This document shows, piece after piece, positions 1 to 7,748 of a DNA stretch of 20,639 nucleotides; positions within the stretch are counted from its first letter, which is position 1; each line of letters opens with the position of its first letter. This DNA is from Fidelibacterota bacterium UBA6817 (GTDB lineage: Bacteria > Fidelibacterota > Fidelibacteria > Fidelibacterales > Fidelibacteraceae): the NCBI GenBank assembly GCA_002452555.1, contig DKER01000072.1, positions 13,234 to 33,872 on the forward strand. Direction: 5' to 3'. Under the pieces are notes generated by a model, which saw only the letters and a list, made by a program, of their open reading frames with translations, did not search any database and was not told the origin of the DNA. The position numbers and the translations under genes are program-made.

Positions 1-31
1 TTGAACACTGAGCGCAGCGAAGTGATTGAAC

Positions 32-90
32 GGCACGAAGTGCCCACTGACCACTGACGACTGCCGACTGACGACTGACGGCTGCTGTTT
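32..90. repeat. Short tandem-repeat patch with small hairpin
   Basis: Bases 32-44 form a perfect small hairpin (GGCAC, loop GAA, GTGCC). They are followed by degenerate head-to-tail copies of a CTGACGA/CTGCCGA-like 7-base unit up to about base 88. The same GACTG-rich wording recurs near 11401-11465, so it belongs to a family of intergenic repeats in this genome. No coding potential is seen. It may continue to the left of the window. Confidence 0.6.
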
Positions 91-166
91 GTTTTCCTTT
101 CCCTTCTCAACAATATTTTTTACTTTTCGCTTTTATTGAAAAGACAAACGAATAAAGGATATTGCG

Positions 167-2137
167 ATGAAACCTTTTCGAATTCTATGGATTTTCATCA
201 TATTTCTGACGGTTCTAGGCGGCTGTGGAAAAAGTCATGATAAAAGCATTAACAACCGGGTTGAAATCGGGAATCTGGTGATGGAAAATATCCCCCCTAT
301 CCCTGAAGATCTGAAGGAGCAACTGAACCGGTATCAGAATGTGCGGTCTGCTCAACTTCAAGACTGGCTTCCGGGGAACGGAGTGCTGATTTCCACGCGT
401 TTCGGGGAAACATCACAGCTGCATCGCGTCAAAGTCCCCGGCGGGACTCGTGAGCAACTGACATTTTTTAACGAACCGATACGAGAAGCAACTGTTTGTC
501 CCGATCCCAAAAACCCTGTGATTATTTTTACAAAAGATATGGGAGGTAACGAATATTACCAACTCTTTGCCATGAATCTGAATGACGGCAGCATCCAAAT
601 GATCACAGACGGTAAATCCCGGAATGGTTCCCCCCGTTGGTCCAAAGACGGAACTTTCCTCACATATCAAAGTACTAAACGAAACGGGACGGATTATGAT
701 ATCTACATAGCCTCAGTCCATGACCTTGTCAGCTCCCGTTTGGTTGCTGAGATGCAGGGCTTCTGGGAACCTCTCAGCTGGTCACCGAATAACCGGGAAA
801 TCCTTCTTTTAAATTATGTTTCAATCAATGAGTCCTCCCTGCATGTTCTGGATGTTGAAACAGGTATGCTCACTCATATCAATCCGTCTACAGAAAAGAT
901 CTCTTACGGCAGTGCCGTATGGTCACCCCTGGGAAACCAGATATTTTATACATCGGATGAAAACTCAGAATTTCAGCTGCTTCGTTCCTATGATGTTCAG
1001 ACCGGAAAATCCTCCATCCTCACGCCTCGCGCAAAATGGGATGTAACCGGTTTTACCGTAAGTGATGACGGTATGCTGCTGGCGTGGGTGAGCAATGAAG
1101 GCGGATTGGACAAACTTTTTGTCAAAAACATCAAAATAGGATCAACGCTGAATATTCCCAAATTACCGGTTGGATTGATTAGCGGACTCAAATTCAGCAA
1201 AGACGGCACAGAGCTTGCAATCAACCTGAACACGCCCCAAAATCCTACAGATGTTTACACAATACGCCTAACAGGTGCTGTTCTTACCCGTTGGACTTTC
1301 AGTGAAGTGGGCGGACTGAATACCGATAATTTTGTCATTCCCGAACTGATACAGTATACAACGTTTGATTCACTATCAGACGGCACTCCCAGGAAAATTC
1401 CGGCTTTTTACTACAAAGGAAAATCCGGGGAAACAAAAGCACCGGTCATCATCTATATTCACGGTGGTCCGGAAAGCCAGTTCAGGCCTTCTTTTTCATC
1501 CACATTCCAATATATTGCAAATGAACTTGGCGTATCGATTCTTGCGCCAAATGTCCGAGGTTCAGCGGGATACGGGAAATCCTATTTATTGTTGGATAAC
1601 GGTTATCTGAGAGAAAATTCCGTATTTGATATTGGTGCTCTGCTGGACTGGATAGCAGATCAACAGGAATTGGACGAAAATCGCGTGGCAGTATGGGGCG
1701 GATCTTATGGCGGATATATGGTCCTTGCCAGTCTGACCCATTATAACGATCGTCTGAGCGCAGGTGTTAACAATGTGGGAATAAGCAATTTTGTTACCTT
1801 CCTTAAAAATACAAAATCATACCGCCGCAATTTGAGACGGGCTGAATACGGAGATGAAAGAGATCCGGAAATGAATGATTTTCTTGAATCAATTTCACCA
1901 ACAAATAATGCGCAAAAAATATCAACACCGCTTTTTATCGTTCAGGGACTTAATGATCCAAGAGTTCCTGCCAGCGAGGCTGAACAGATTCTTGATGCCG
2001 TCAAGGCAAACAATACTGAGGTTTGGTATCTCCTGGGGAAAGATGAGGGACACGGATTCAGCAAAAAAAGCAACAGGGATTTTTATACGCAAAGTATGAT
2101 GTTATTTTTAGAAAAACATTTGCTGGGGAAGGAATGA
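167..2137 (+). CDS. S9 family peptidase, lipoprotein (dipeptidyl/acylaminoacyl-peptidase type)
   Basis: Serine exopeptidase of the prolyl-oligopeptidase clan that cleaves short peptides, probably at the cell envelope. Residues 1-20 form a lipoprotein signal with lipobox LGGC and Cys20 as the lipidation site. Residues of about 50-380 carry WD40/PD40-like beta-propeller repeats (for example SPRWSKDG and LSWSPNN). The C-terminal alpha/beta hydrolase domain shows HGGPE (oxyanion region), the nucleophile in GGSYGG (Ser513), Asp597 in GLNDPRV and His629 in DEGHGF, so the triad is complete. At 656 residues the length is normal for the family. The start is supported by AAAGGA seven bases upstream of the ATG. 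The stop overlaps the patatin gene start (ATGA), so the two are translationally coupled. The exact substrate is not known from sequence; S9B/S9C-like is the best assignment. Confidence 0.93.
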   Translation: MKPFRILWIFIIFLTVLGGCGKSHDKSINNRVEIGNLVMENIPPIPEDLKEQLNRYQNVRSAQLQDWLPGNGVLISTRFGETSQLHRVKVPGGTREQLTFFNEPIREATVCPDPKNPVIIFTKDMGGNEYYQLFAMNLNDGSIQMITDGKSRNGSPRWSKDGTFLTYQSTKRNGTDYDIYIASVHDLVSSRLVAEMQGFWEPLSWSPNNREILLLNYVSINESSLHVLDVETGMLTHINPSTEKISYGSAVWSPLGNQIFYTSDENSEFQLLRSYDVQTGKSSILTPRAKWDVTGFTVSDDGMLLAWVSNEGGLDKLFVKNIKIGSTLNIPKLPVGLISGLKFSKDGTELAINLNTPQNPTDVYTIRLTGAVLTRWTFSEVGGLNTDNFVIPELIQYTTFDSLSDGTPRKIPAFYYKGKSGETKAPVIIYIHGGPESQFRPSFSSTFQYIANELGVSILAPNVRGSAGYGKSYLLLDNGYLRENSVFDIGALLDWIADQQELDENRVAVWGGSYGGYMVLASLTHYNDRLSAGVNNVGISNFVTFLKNTKSYRRNLRRAEYGDERDPEMNDFLESISPTNNAQKISTPLFIVQGLNDPRVPASEAEQILDAVKANNTEVWYLLGKDEGHGFSKKSNRDFYTQSMMLFLEKHLLGKE

Positions 2138-3081
2138 CTAAACGGAAAAAAATCGGTCTTGCACTGGGAAGCGGTTCTTCCCGCGGATGGTCTCATATCG
2201 GTGTCATTAAAGCTCTTAATGAGAACAATATTCCGATAGATTATATTGCCGGCACCAGTATCGGCGCCTATATAGGAGCCATTGCCGCTTCAGGGAAAAT
2301 CGAAGAATTCGAGAAGATCGTTCTGGACATGGACTGGAAAAAGGTCGTTTCCCTTTTGGATATATCTGTCAGCCGTGCCGGTGTTCTGGACGGTCGTAAA
2401 GTGCTGGATCTGGCAGACAGAGTAATGGTTGCCAAAACATTTAAAGACTTGAAAATTCCCCTGCATGTTATATCCGCAGATTTAAAAAAGGGGGAGGAAA
2501 TCATTCTGTCAAAGGGATCCGTAAGAGATGCTGTCAGGGCAAGTATTGCCATTCCTGGCATCTTTCGCCCAATCGAGTTAAACGGAGTTTTGTGCGTGGA
2601 CGGCGGGATTTTGAATCCGGTTCCGGTTAATGCTGTGAGAAATATGGGGGCTGATGTTATTATTGCTGTCGATCTGAACCGTTGTCTTATTAATCGTCAC
2701 AAAAAGAGACATACAAAGAAAGAAGAAAAACGGGATAAAGCATTAAGCAATGCTATTCTTGATAAACTGGCCGGACATTTTTTAACCGTTGATGCCTTGG
2801 TAAAAACCTGGTTCAAAATTGAAACCGGAGAATTTCTCAAAGATGACGAAAAGGATGAAATTCCTGGATTTCTGGATATCTACCGGAAGTCCATGGATAT
2901 CATGGAAATGCAGGTTGCCCGGTTAACCCTTCAACTGAACAACCCGGATATCATAATAACACCGGATTTGGGTCATATAAGACTCATGGACTTTGACCTT
3001 GGGAAAGAAACCATTGCCGAAGGATATAATAAGACTATGGAGCAGATGGAGAAGATAAGGGCGATAACAGGTGACCGGTAG
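2134..3081 (+). CDS. Patatin-like phospholipase, RssA type
   Basis: Serine acyl hydrolase of the bacterial patatin family, predicted to cleave acyl esters of phospholipids. The glycine-rich oxyanion loop GSGSSRG (residues 12-18) is followed by WSHIGVI, as in RssA-like proteins. The nucleophile elbow is GTSIG with Ser42, and the dyad aspartate is Asp156 in DGG. There is no signal peptide, so it is predicted cytosolic or membrane-peripheral. Residues of about 185-200 form a strongly basic and charged stretch (KKRHTKKEEKRDK). The 315-residue length fits stand-alone RssA-like proteins. The start codon overlaps the upstream peptidase stop and GGGGAAGGA lies immediately before it. The physiological substrate is unknown. 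Confidence 0.92.
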   Translation: MTKRKKIGLALGSGSSRGWSHIGVIKALNENNIPIDYIAGTSIGAYIGAIAASGKIEEFEKIVLDMDWKKVVSLLDISVSRAGVLDGRKVLDLADRVMVAKTFKDLKIPLHVISADLKKGEEIILSKGSVRDAVRASIAIPGIFRPIELNGVLCVDGGILNPVPVNAVRNMGADVIIAVDLNRCLINRHKKRHTKKEEKRDKALSNAILDKLAGHFLTVDALVKTWFKIETGEFLKDDEKDEIPGFLDIYRKSMDIMEMQVARLTLQLNNPDIIITPDLGHIRLMDFDLGKETIAEGYNKTMEQMEKIRAITGDR

Positions 3082-3088
3082 ACAGTGT

Positions 3089-3589
3089 CTATTTCTCCAA
3101 ATTCAAAATGTTTTCATAATTTGGTTCTTGTGTGATTTCAGGAACCTGCTCAGAATATTTAACGGTTCCGTTCGTATCAATCACCACAACTGAACGGGCT
3201 AACAGTCCGGCCAGGGGACCGTCAAGAATCCGAACACCGTACGCATTTCCAAAATTAAGGTCTCGCAGTTCACTCAGAGAAACAACATTTTCGATTCCCT
3301 CTGCAACACAAAAGCGTTTATGGGCAAAGGGAAGATCCCGGGAGATACAAAGGACTACTGTATTATCCATTTTCCCTGCCATTTGGTTGAATCGCCGAAC
3401 TGATGCGGCACAGACATCTGTGTCCAAACTTGGGAAAATATTCAATATCAGTCTTTTACCAGAAAATTTCTCAAGAGTTATATCGTTTAAATCTGTTCCG
3501 GTCAGCCTAAAAGTCGGGGCTTTGGAACCGATATCCGGCAAATGTCCGGATGTATGTATAAGATTTCCTTTTAACATAACGTCTGCCAT
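3089..3589 (-). CDS. tpx: Thiol peroxidase (atypical 2-Cys peroxiredoxin, Tpx)
   Basis: Thioredoxin-dependent peroxidase that reduces hydrogen peroxide and alkyl hydroperoxides. The peroxidatic cysteine is Cys60 in SLDTDVC and the resolving cysteine is Cys94 in KRFCVAEGI, matching the positions of Cys61 and Cys95 in the E. coli enzyme. The 166-residue length is standard. AAGGAGA lies at a good distance upstream of the ATG (antisense of 3592-3600). It is convergent with the patatin gene, with only 7 bp between the stops and no visible terminator there. There is no signal peptide. This is likely an oxidative-stress housekeeping gene, transcribed alone. Confidence 0.96.
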   Translation of the reverse strand: MADVMLKGNLIHTSGHLPDIGSKAPTFRLTGTDLNDITLEKFSGKRLILNIFPSLDTDVCAASVRRFNQMAGKMDNTVVLCISRDLPFAHKRFCVAEGIENVVSLSELRDLNFGNAYGVRILDGPLAGLLARSVVVIDTNGTVKYSEQVPEITQEPNYENILNLEK

Positions 3590-3778
3590 TTGGGTCTCCT
3601 TCGTTTATTTATTAACTCTTAGAGTCAACAGCTCTTCTCAGGTTTCAAGATTATTTAAAAAAAATTGATTTTTCAGATCGAACGATCAAAACGCCGGACA
3701 CGAAAAACATTCGGCAGGGTTTTAAACCATTCAAAGGAATTGGAGCATCCGGTAAAGTATAATATTTGGATTAATTAG

Positions 3779-3835
3779 AATGATCTCCCCCGCCCGATGT
3801 ATAAATACATCCGGCGGGGGTAAGATACGATCATT
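3779..3835. repeat. Long nested inverted repeat with GC-rich core
   Basis: The outer arms AATGATC (3779-3785) and GATCATT (3829-3835) are exact reverse complements. Inside them, CCCCCGCC (3787-3794) pairs with GGCGGGGG (3813-3820). After one C/C mismatch, GATGTAT pairs with ATACATC around an AA loop. The right side carries TAAGATA directly after the G run. A shortened version of the core with the same flanks is found at 6534-6556. It could be a regulatory RNA hairpin or a small non-autonomous repeat; its position about 310 bases past the peptidase stop argues against a simple terminator. Confidence 0.7.
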
Positions 3836-4097
3836 TTTCACATGTGTCTATTTTATATTGTTATTGTTATATTCAACCATAACAGATGTTATTCGGCGAA
3901 TCGGATTTACAAATGAGTTCATATCATGAAATTCAAGGAATGTGAGTAAAATTTAAAGAACCCGTGTCGTTAAAAATTAAATAAAAAAGCCTTTGTATTC
4001 AGTATTATCATTGGGAAAAGGACTCAAACATAGTTTTCTGACAACAAATCCTGTTGATTTATAACTGTAAAAGGCTTTCCTATTTGATCTGTCTGTT

Positions 4098-4124
4098 CCG
4101 GGAAATTATTTTTAATAAACCCGG
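4098..4124 (-). terminator. Possible terminator hairpin downstream of the S9A peptidase
   Basis: CCGGG (4098-4102) and CCCGG (4120-4124) are complementary, with an inner ATTA/TAAT pairing around an AT-rich loop. It lies 24 bases beyond the stop of the minus-strand peptidase, where a terminator is expected. There is no clear U run after it on the minus strand, so factor-independent termination is uncertain. Confidence 0.35.
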
Positions 4125-4147
4125 CTTTATTCAAAAAACGAAAGAAA

Positions 4148-6262
4148 TTATAATTCTTTTTTTAGGATTTTCAAAAGAAACGCATATTCTTCTGCAATTT
4201 CTTTAAAGGAATCGTAGCGTCCGGATGCGCCGCCATGACCAGCTCCCATGTTGGTACGTAAAATGAGAATATTTTCATCAGTTTTCATGGAACGGAGTTT
4301 TGCGGTCCATTTTGCCGGTTCTGCATAGGAAACCCTGGGATCATTCAGGCCGGCAGTAACCATGATAGGGGGATATGCCTTGGCTGCTACATTGGTATAG
4401 GGACAATAACTGCGAATATAGTGATAATATTCTTCGTCACCCGGATTCCCCCATTCATCATATTCGGTTACCGTCAAAGGCAAGGTTGGATCAGACATTG
4501 TATTGAGAACATCAACAAAGGGAACGCTGGCAATAACTGCGCCAAAAAGATCGGGACGCATATTCACAACAGCACCCATCAATAGCCCACCGGCACTGCC
4601 GCCGCTGATGGCCAATAATTCCGGAGCCGTGTAGTTTTCATCTACAAAATATTGTGCCACGTCAATGAAGTCGGTAAATGTATTCTTCTTTTTAAGCCAT
4701 TTCCCGTCTTCATACCAATATTCACCTTTTGCACCTCCACCCCTGATATGAGCAATCGCATATAAAAAACCACGGTCTACAAGACTCCAGCGGCTGTAGG
4801 AAAAATACGGATTCATTGTTATGCCGTATGAACCATAACCGTATAGAAACAAGGGCTGGGAGCCGTCCTTTTTATATCCCTTTTTATAGAGAATGGAAAC
4901 GGGAATGTCTGCCCCGTCCCGGGCAGGGACAAAGAGAAGTTCTGTGGCATAATCATCCCGGTTCCAGCCGCCTCTAACTTCCGTTTGCTTCAGAAGTTTG
5001 AGTTCTCGGGTTTGCATATTGTAATCATATATCGTTTGGGGTGTCAGTAGGGATGTGTAGAAAACCCGGAGCTTTTCTGTTTCAAATTCAGGGTTGTTTG
5101 TCCCCCCCGCCATGTAAATTTCTTCAGGAAAATCGACTGTATGCCGTTCGCTTGTTACCAGATTCTGCACATCTATCATGGTTCGTGCATCACCTGTTTT
5201 ATAAACAACCAGAAAATCTTTGAACATGTCCATGCCATTGATCTTTGCGTTCATGTCATGTTCATACACTAAAAATGTTCCGGATAACGAAGGTGATTGT
5301 ACGGATTGACGAATTATATAGAAATTTTTCAGGTTTCCGCGATTTGTAAGGATATAGAAATCCCCGTTATGATGTTCAAGTTCATACTCAACACCCCTTT
5401 CTCTGGGAGAAAAAAGTGTAAAGGAACCATTGGGATTATCCGTTGACAAATATCGGACTTCACTTGTTATTTTACTCTGGGATGTAATAAAAAGATACTG
5501 CTTATCCTTTGAACGATTGACGTCAACAAAAAAGGCAAGATCAGGATCTTCATAGATTAATTCATCGTCCGAAACAGACGTACCAAGGGTGTGTCTGTAA
5601 ACCCGCCACGGACGGAAGGTGTAATCGATGGTTGTATAGAAAAAGGTTTTGTTGTCTACAGCCCATGCACCGCCACCCACACTGTCAATCACATCAGGAT
5701 AGAAGCTGCCGTCTTTAAGATTTTTAAATCTCAGAGTATAAATTTCCGACCCGTTTCGATCCTCGGAAATGGCCATGATTTGGTGATCCGTCGAGACAGA
5801 AAGCATTCCGAGTGAATAGTAATCCGACCCTTTTGCCCGTTCGTTGGCATTCAGGATAATTTCCTCCCTATTATCAAGAGACCCTTCTTTCCTGCAATAG
5901 ATGGGATATTGTTCCCCCTTTTTTGTCCGGCTGTAGTAATAAAAATTATCCCGTTTTACAGGAACAGAGATATCCGTTTCCTGAATTCGTCCCACAATTT
6001 CCTTGAATATCGTCTTCTGCAGCTTTTTTGTATCCTTTAAAATATAATCTGTGTACGTATTTTCATCTGCCAGATATTGAATAACGTCCGGATTGTCTTT
6101 TTCCTTGAGCCAGTCATAATAATCAATTCGCATATCATTGAATACCGTTATCTGTTTTTCGATTTTCCGGGCAATCGGCGGTTCTGCAATCTTTTGTGAA
6201 CATGACATTATCATCAAAGACACAAAGACAAATATAAACGACAACTTGAAACCCTTTTTCAT
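4148..6262 (-). CDS. Prolyl oligopeptidase / oligopeptidase B family (S9A) lipoprotein
   Basis: Serine endopeptidase of the S9A branch that degrades oligopeptides. After the signal, the N-terminal motif (PPIARKIEK, then DDYYDWL-like RIDYYDWLKEKDNPDV) is typical of PtrB-like enzymes. A seven-bladed propeller follows, then the hydrolase domain. Counted from the ATG at 6262 (704 residues), the nucleophile is Ser556 in SGGSAGG, with Asp641 in GLNDPRV and His676 in GAGHGG. The first 21 residues look like a lipoprotein signal ending in IMSC. I chose the ATG at 6262 because AGAGG lies six bases before it; the in-frame ATG at 6283 would add seven residues but has no ribosome-binding site. The enzyme is a different subfamily from the S9 peptidase at 167-2137. 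Most PtrB proteins are cytosolic, so the lipoprotein signal suggests a periplasmic role in peptide use. Confidence 0.93.
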   Translation of the reverse strand: MKKGFKLSFIFVFVSLMIMSCSQKIAEPPIARKIEKQITVFNDMRIDYYDWLKEKDNPDVIQYLADENTYTDYILKDTKKLQKTIFKEIVGRIQETDISVPVKRDNFYYYSRTKKGEQYPIYCRKEGSLDNREEIILNANERAKGSDYYSLGMLSVSTDHQIMAISEDRNGSEIYTLRFKNLKDGSFYPDVIDSVGGGAWAVDNKTFFYTTIDYTFRPWRVYRHTLGTSVSDDELIYEDPDLAFFVDVNRSKDKQYLFITSQSKITSEVRYLSTDNPNGSFTLFSPRERGVEYELEHHNGDFYILTNRGNLKNFYIIRQSVQSPSLSGTFLVYEHDMNAKINGMDMFKDFLVVYKTGDARTMIDVQNLVTSERHTVDFPEEIYMAGGTNNPEFETEKLRVFYTSLLTPQTIYDYNMQTRELKLLKQTEVRGGWNRDDYATELLFVPARDGADIPVSILYKKGYKKDGSQPLFLYGYGSYGITMNPYFSYSRWSLVDRGFLYAIAHIRGGGAKGEYWYEDGKWLKKKNTFTDFIDVAQYFVDENYTAPELLAISGGSAGGLLMGAVVNMRPDLFGAVIASVPFVDVLNTMSDPTLPLTVTEYDEWGNPGDEEYYHYIRSYCPYTNVAAKAYPPIMVTAGLNDPRVSYAEPAKWTAKLRSMKTDENILILRTNMGAGHGGASGRYDSFKEIAEEYAFLLKILKKEL

Positions 6263-6785
6263 TCTTAACCTCTTTTTCTTCATTATATAACAGATAGAAT
6301 ATAATCATTTTTTGAGAATTCTGATTTCTGAAATTGAAACATCCCCTCACAATGGGAAAAATAACACGATGCTGAGTATTACACAGAAAGGGAGAGTGTG
6401 TACATTATTTAAGATTCTATTAAGGTAAACGTTTGAGAAACTTGATATAAAGCAAAACACCTCAACCCTGTTTTAATCAGAAGCAGAAAAATATACAGAG
6501 ATAGAGTGATATATTGATTTCACGATGAACTTTCCCCCGCCCCGGGGGGTAAGATAATCGGTTTTGTGAGATTGTGCAAGATAATATTATTAATGATATA
6601 TTTAACGTTTGTCACGTTAAAACGCATGATTGGGTTAATTATGTCTGCCCACATCCGGGTTTCAGCTTCTTAAGTTGATTGTCACGGGCAGTAATGCACC
6701 TGTTTCCGGTTTTGAACTGAATAAAGCCTCTTACTGATTTTTACTTCTCTTTTGTTTCTCTATGGGGATTTGATAAATTAAGTTT
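6263..6785. other. Divergent intergenic region between S9A peptidase and polyprenyl synthase
   Basis: About 500 bases without a credible gene; short open frames here are interrupted and lack ribosome-binding sites. It must contain promoters for both flanking genes, but I could not single out convincing boxes. The only distinct element is the GC-rich short hairpin at 6534-6556, set in AT-rich sequence. Confidence 0.5.
6534..6556. repeat. Second, shortened copy of the CCCCCGCCC / GGGGGTAAGATA element
   Basis: CCCCCGCCC (6534-6542) is followed by CG and then GGGGGTAAGATA (6545-6556). The 9-base left flank and 12-base right flank are identical to those at 3787-3795 and 3816-3827. The 20-base inner stem-loop of that copy is replaced here by two bases. 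The C run and G run can still pair. The two copies bracket the S9A peptidase gene in the same orientation. Confidence 0.6.
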
Positions 6786-7748
6786 ATGAATTCTCAGAAT
6801 GACGTAATACGCTCAATGCCTGACTCCCTTCAAAAGGATTATACAGTTATAGAGGATATAATCCGGTCCAGAGCGCGTTCCAGCCTGCCTATTATGGATT
6901 CCATGATAACTTCTCTGGTCAGGAACGGCGGCAAACGGATTCGTCCCATGATTCTGATGGCTGTGTTTCGCGGGATGAGCGGCAAGGATAGTGTTCTTGA
7001 TACAGCATACCGTTCAGCGGCAACACTAGAGCTTATTCATACAGCCACATTGATCCATGATGATCTTATTGACAAATCCCATACTCGGAGAGGTGTTCCA
7101 ACGATATTTGCACAGCATGGAATACCTTCAGCCGTGCTGGCAGGGGATTATCTTTTTGTTGAAGCCTATGCTCTGGCGGCAGGTCTGCCTGAAAAACTTG
7201 TGAACACATGTGTCCGTTCTCTCCGGAAAATGGCAGAAGGCCAGCTTCTGGAAGAAATCATTCCTCCAAATGAGCTCAGTTTTAAAACATATCTGGATAT
7301 CATTTCATCCAAAACAGCGGTTTTATTTAAAAGTGCCTGTGAATCCGGTGCTCTGTTGGCAGAGGCACCGGATGATGTTGTGCGTGATCTGGGACAAGCC
7401 GGATTGTCATTGGGTATCGCTTTTCAGTTTATTGACGATCTCCTGGATGTTCTTGGAAATGAGCATATTACCGGTAAACCCATTGGAACCGACTTTTGGG
7501 CCGGAAAATTGTCTCTTCCTTATTTCTTATATCGTGAAACATTTGGTCCGCTCCCAAACGATAGGTCACAAAAAACATTTCAATCAATCCTGAAAAAGCT
7601 AACATCTGATGATATAATCGTCAAAGGAAAAGAAATGGCCCTGTCCAACACGAACAAGGCCAAAGAATTGTTTAATGTTTTGGATAATGGTGAGATCAGA
7701 ACATATCTTCAAAATATGTGCGATCAAATGCTGAACAGAATTCTATAA
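6786..7748 (+). CDS. Polyprenyl diphosphate synthase (long-chain trans-prenyltransferase)
   Basis: Condenses isopentenyl diphosphate units onto an allylic primer to make the polyprenyl chain of a quinone or a related lipid. Visible family motifs are GGKRIRP (residues 48-54), first aspartate-rich motif DDLID (92-96), GDYLF (120-124), second aspartate-rich motif DDLLD (217-221) and the GKPIGTD/GKLSLP segment. The residues four and five before the first motif are small (Thr, Ala) rather than aromatic. In this family that indicates long products, such as C35-C45 quinone side chains, rather than farnesyl diphosphate. The 320-residue length is typical. There is no clear ribosome-binding site before the ATG; GGGG lies too far upstream. 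The 3' end overlaps that of the convergent metalloprotease gene by 6 bp. IspB or HepT would be the nearest names, but chain length is inferred. Confidence 0.93.
   Translation: MNSQNDVIRSMPDSLQKDYTVIEDIIRSRARSSLPIMDSMITSLVRNGGKRIRPMILMAVFRGMSGKDSVLDTAYRSAATLELIHTATLIHDDLIDKSHTRRGVPTIFAQHGIPSAVLAGDYLFVEAYALAAGLPEKLVNTCVRSLRKMAEGQLLEEIIPPNELSFKTYLDIISSKTAVLFKSACESGALLAEAPDDVVRDLGQAGLSLGIAFQFIDDLLDVLGNEHITGKPIGTDFWAGKLSLPYFLYRETFGPLPNDRSQKTFQSILKKLTSDDIIVKGKEMALSNTNKAKELFNVLDNGEIRTYLQNMCDQMLNRIL

Larger units (their letters stand above)
3590..4147. other. Gene-free stretch between tpx and the second S9 peptidase
   Basis: No ORF with plausible coding character was found here on either strand. It holds the presumed tpx promoter region, including an 11-base palindrome (ACTCT-T-AGAGT, 3615-3625) 26 bases upstream of the tpx start. 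It also holds a long nested hairpin (3779-3835), a 9-base inverted repeat (AAAGCCTTT at 3986-3994, AAAGGCTTT at 4070-4078) and a terminator-like hairpin at 4098-4124. Confidence 0.6.

Noticed and set aside
3132..3668. 178-codon open frame opposite tpx
   Set aside because: It is antisense to a clear thiol peroxidase with both catalytic cysteines; the composition is typical of a shadow frame.
3986..4078. IS remnant or structured RNA bounded by AAAGCCTTT / AAAGGCTTT
   Set aside because: The arms are only 9 bases, 75 bases apart, and do not extend; no target duplication or transposase fragment is seen, so chance is a sufficient explanation.
6640..6690. Short ORF starting ATGTCTGCC in the divergent intergenic region
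   Set aside because: It stops after about ten codons and has no ribosome-binding site.
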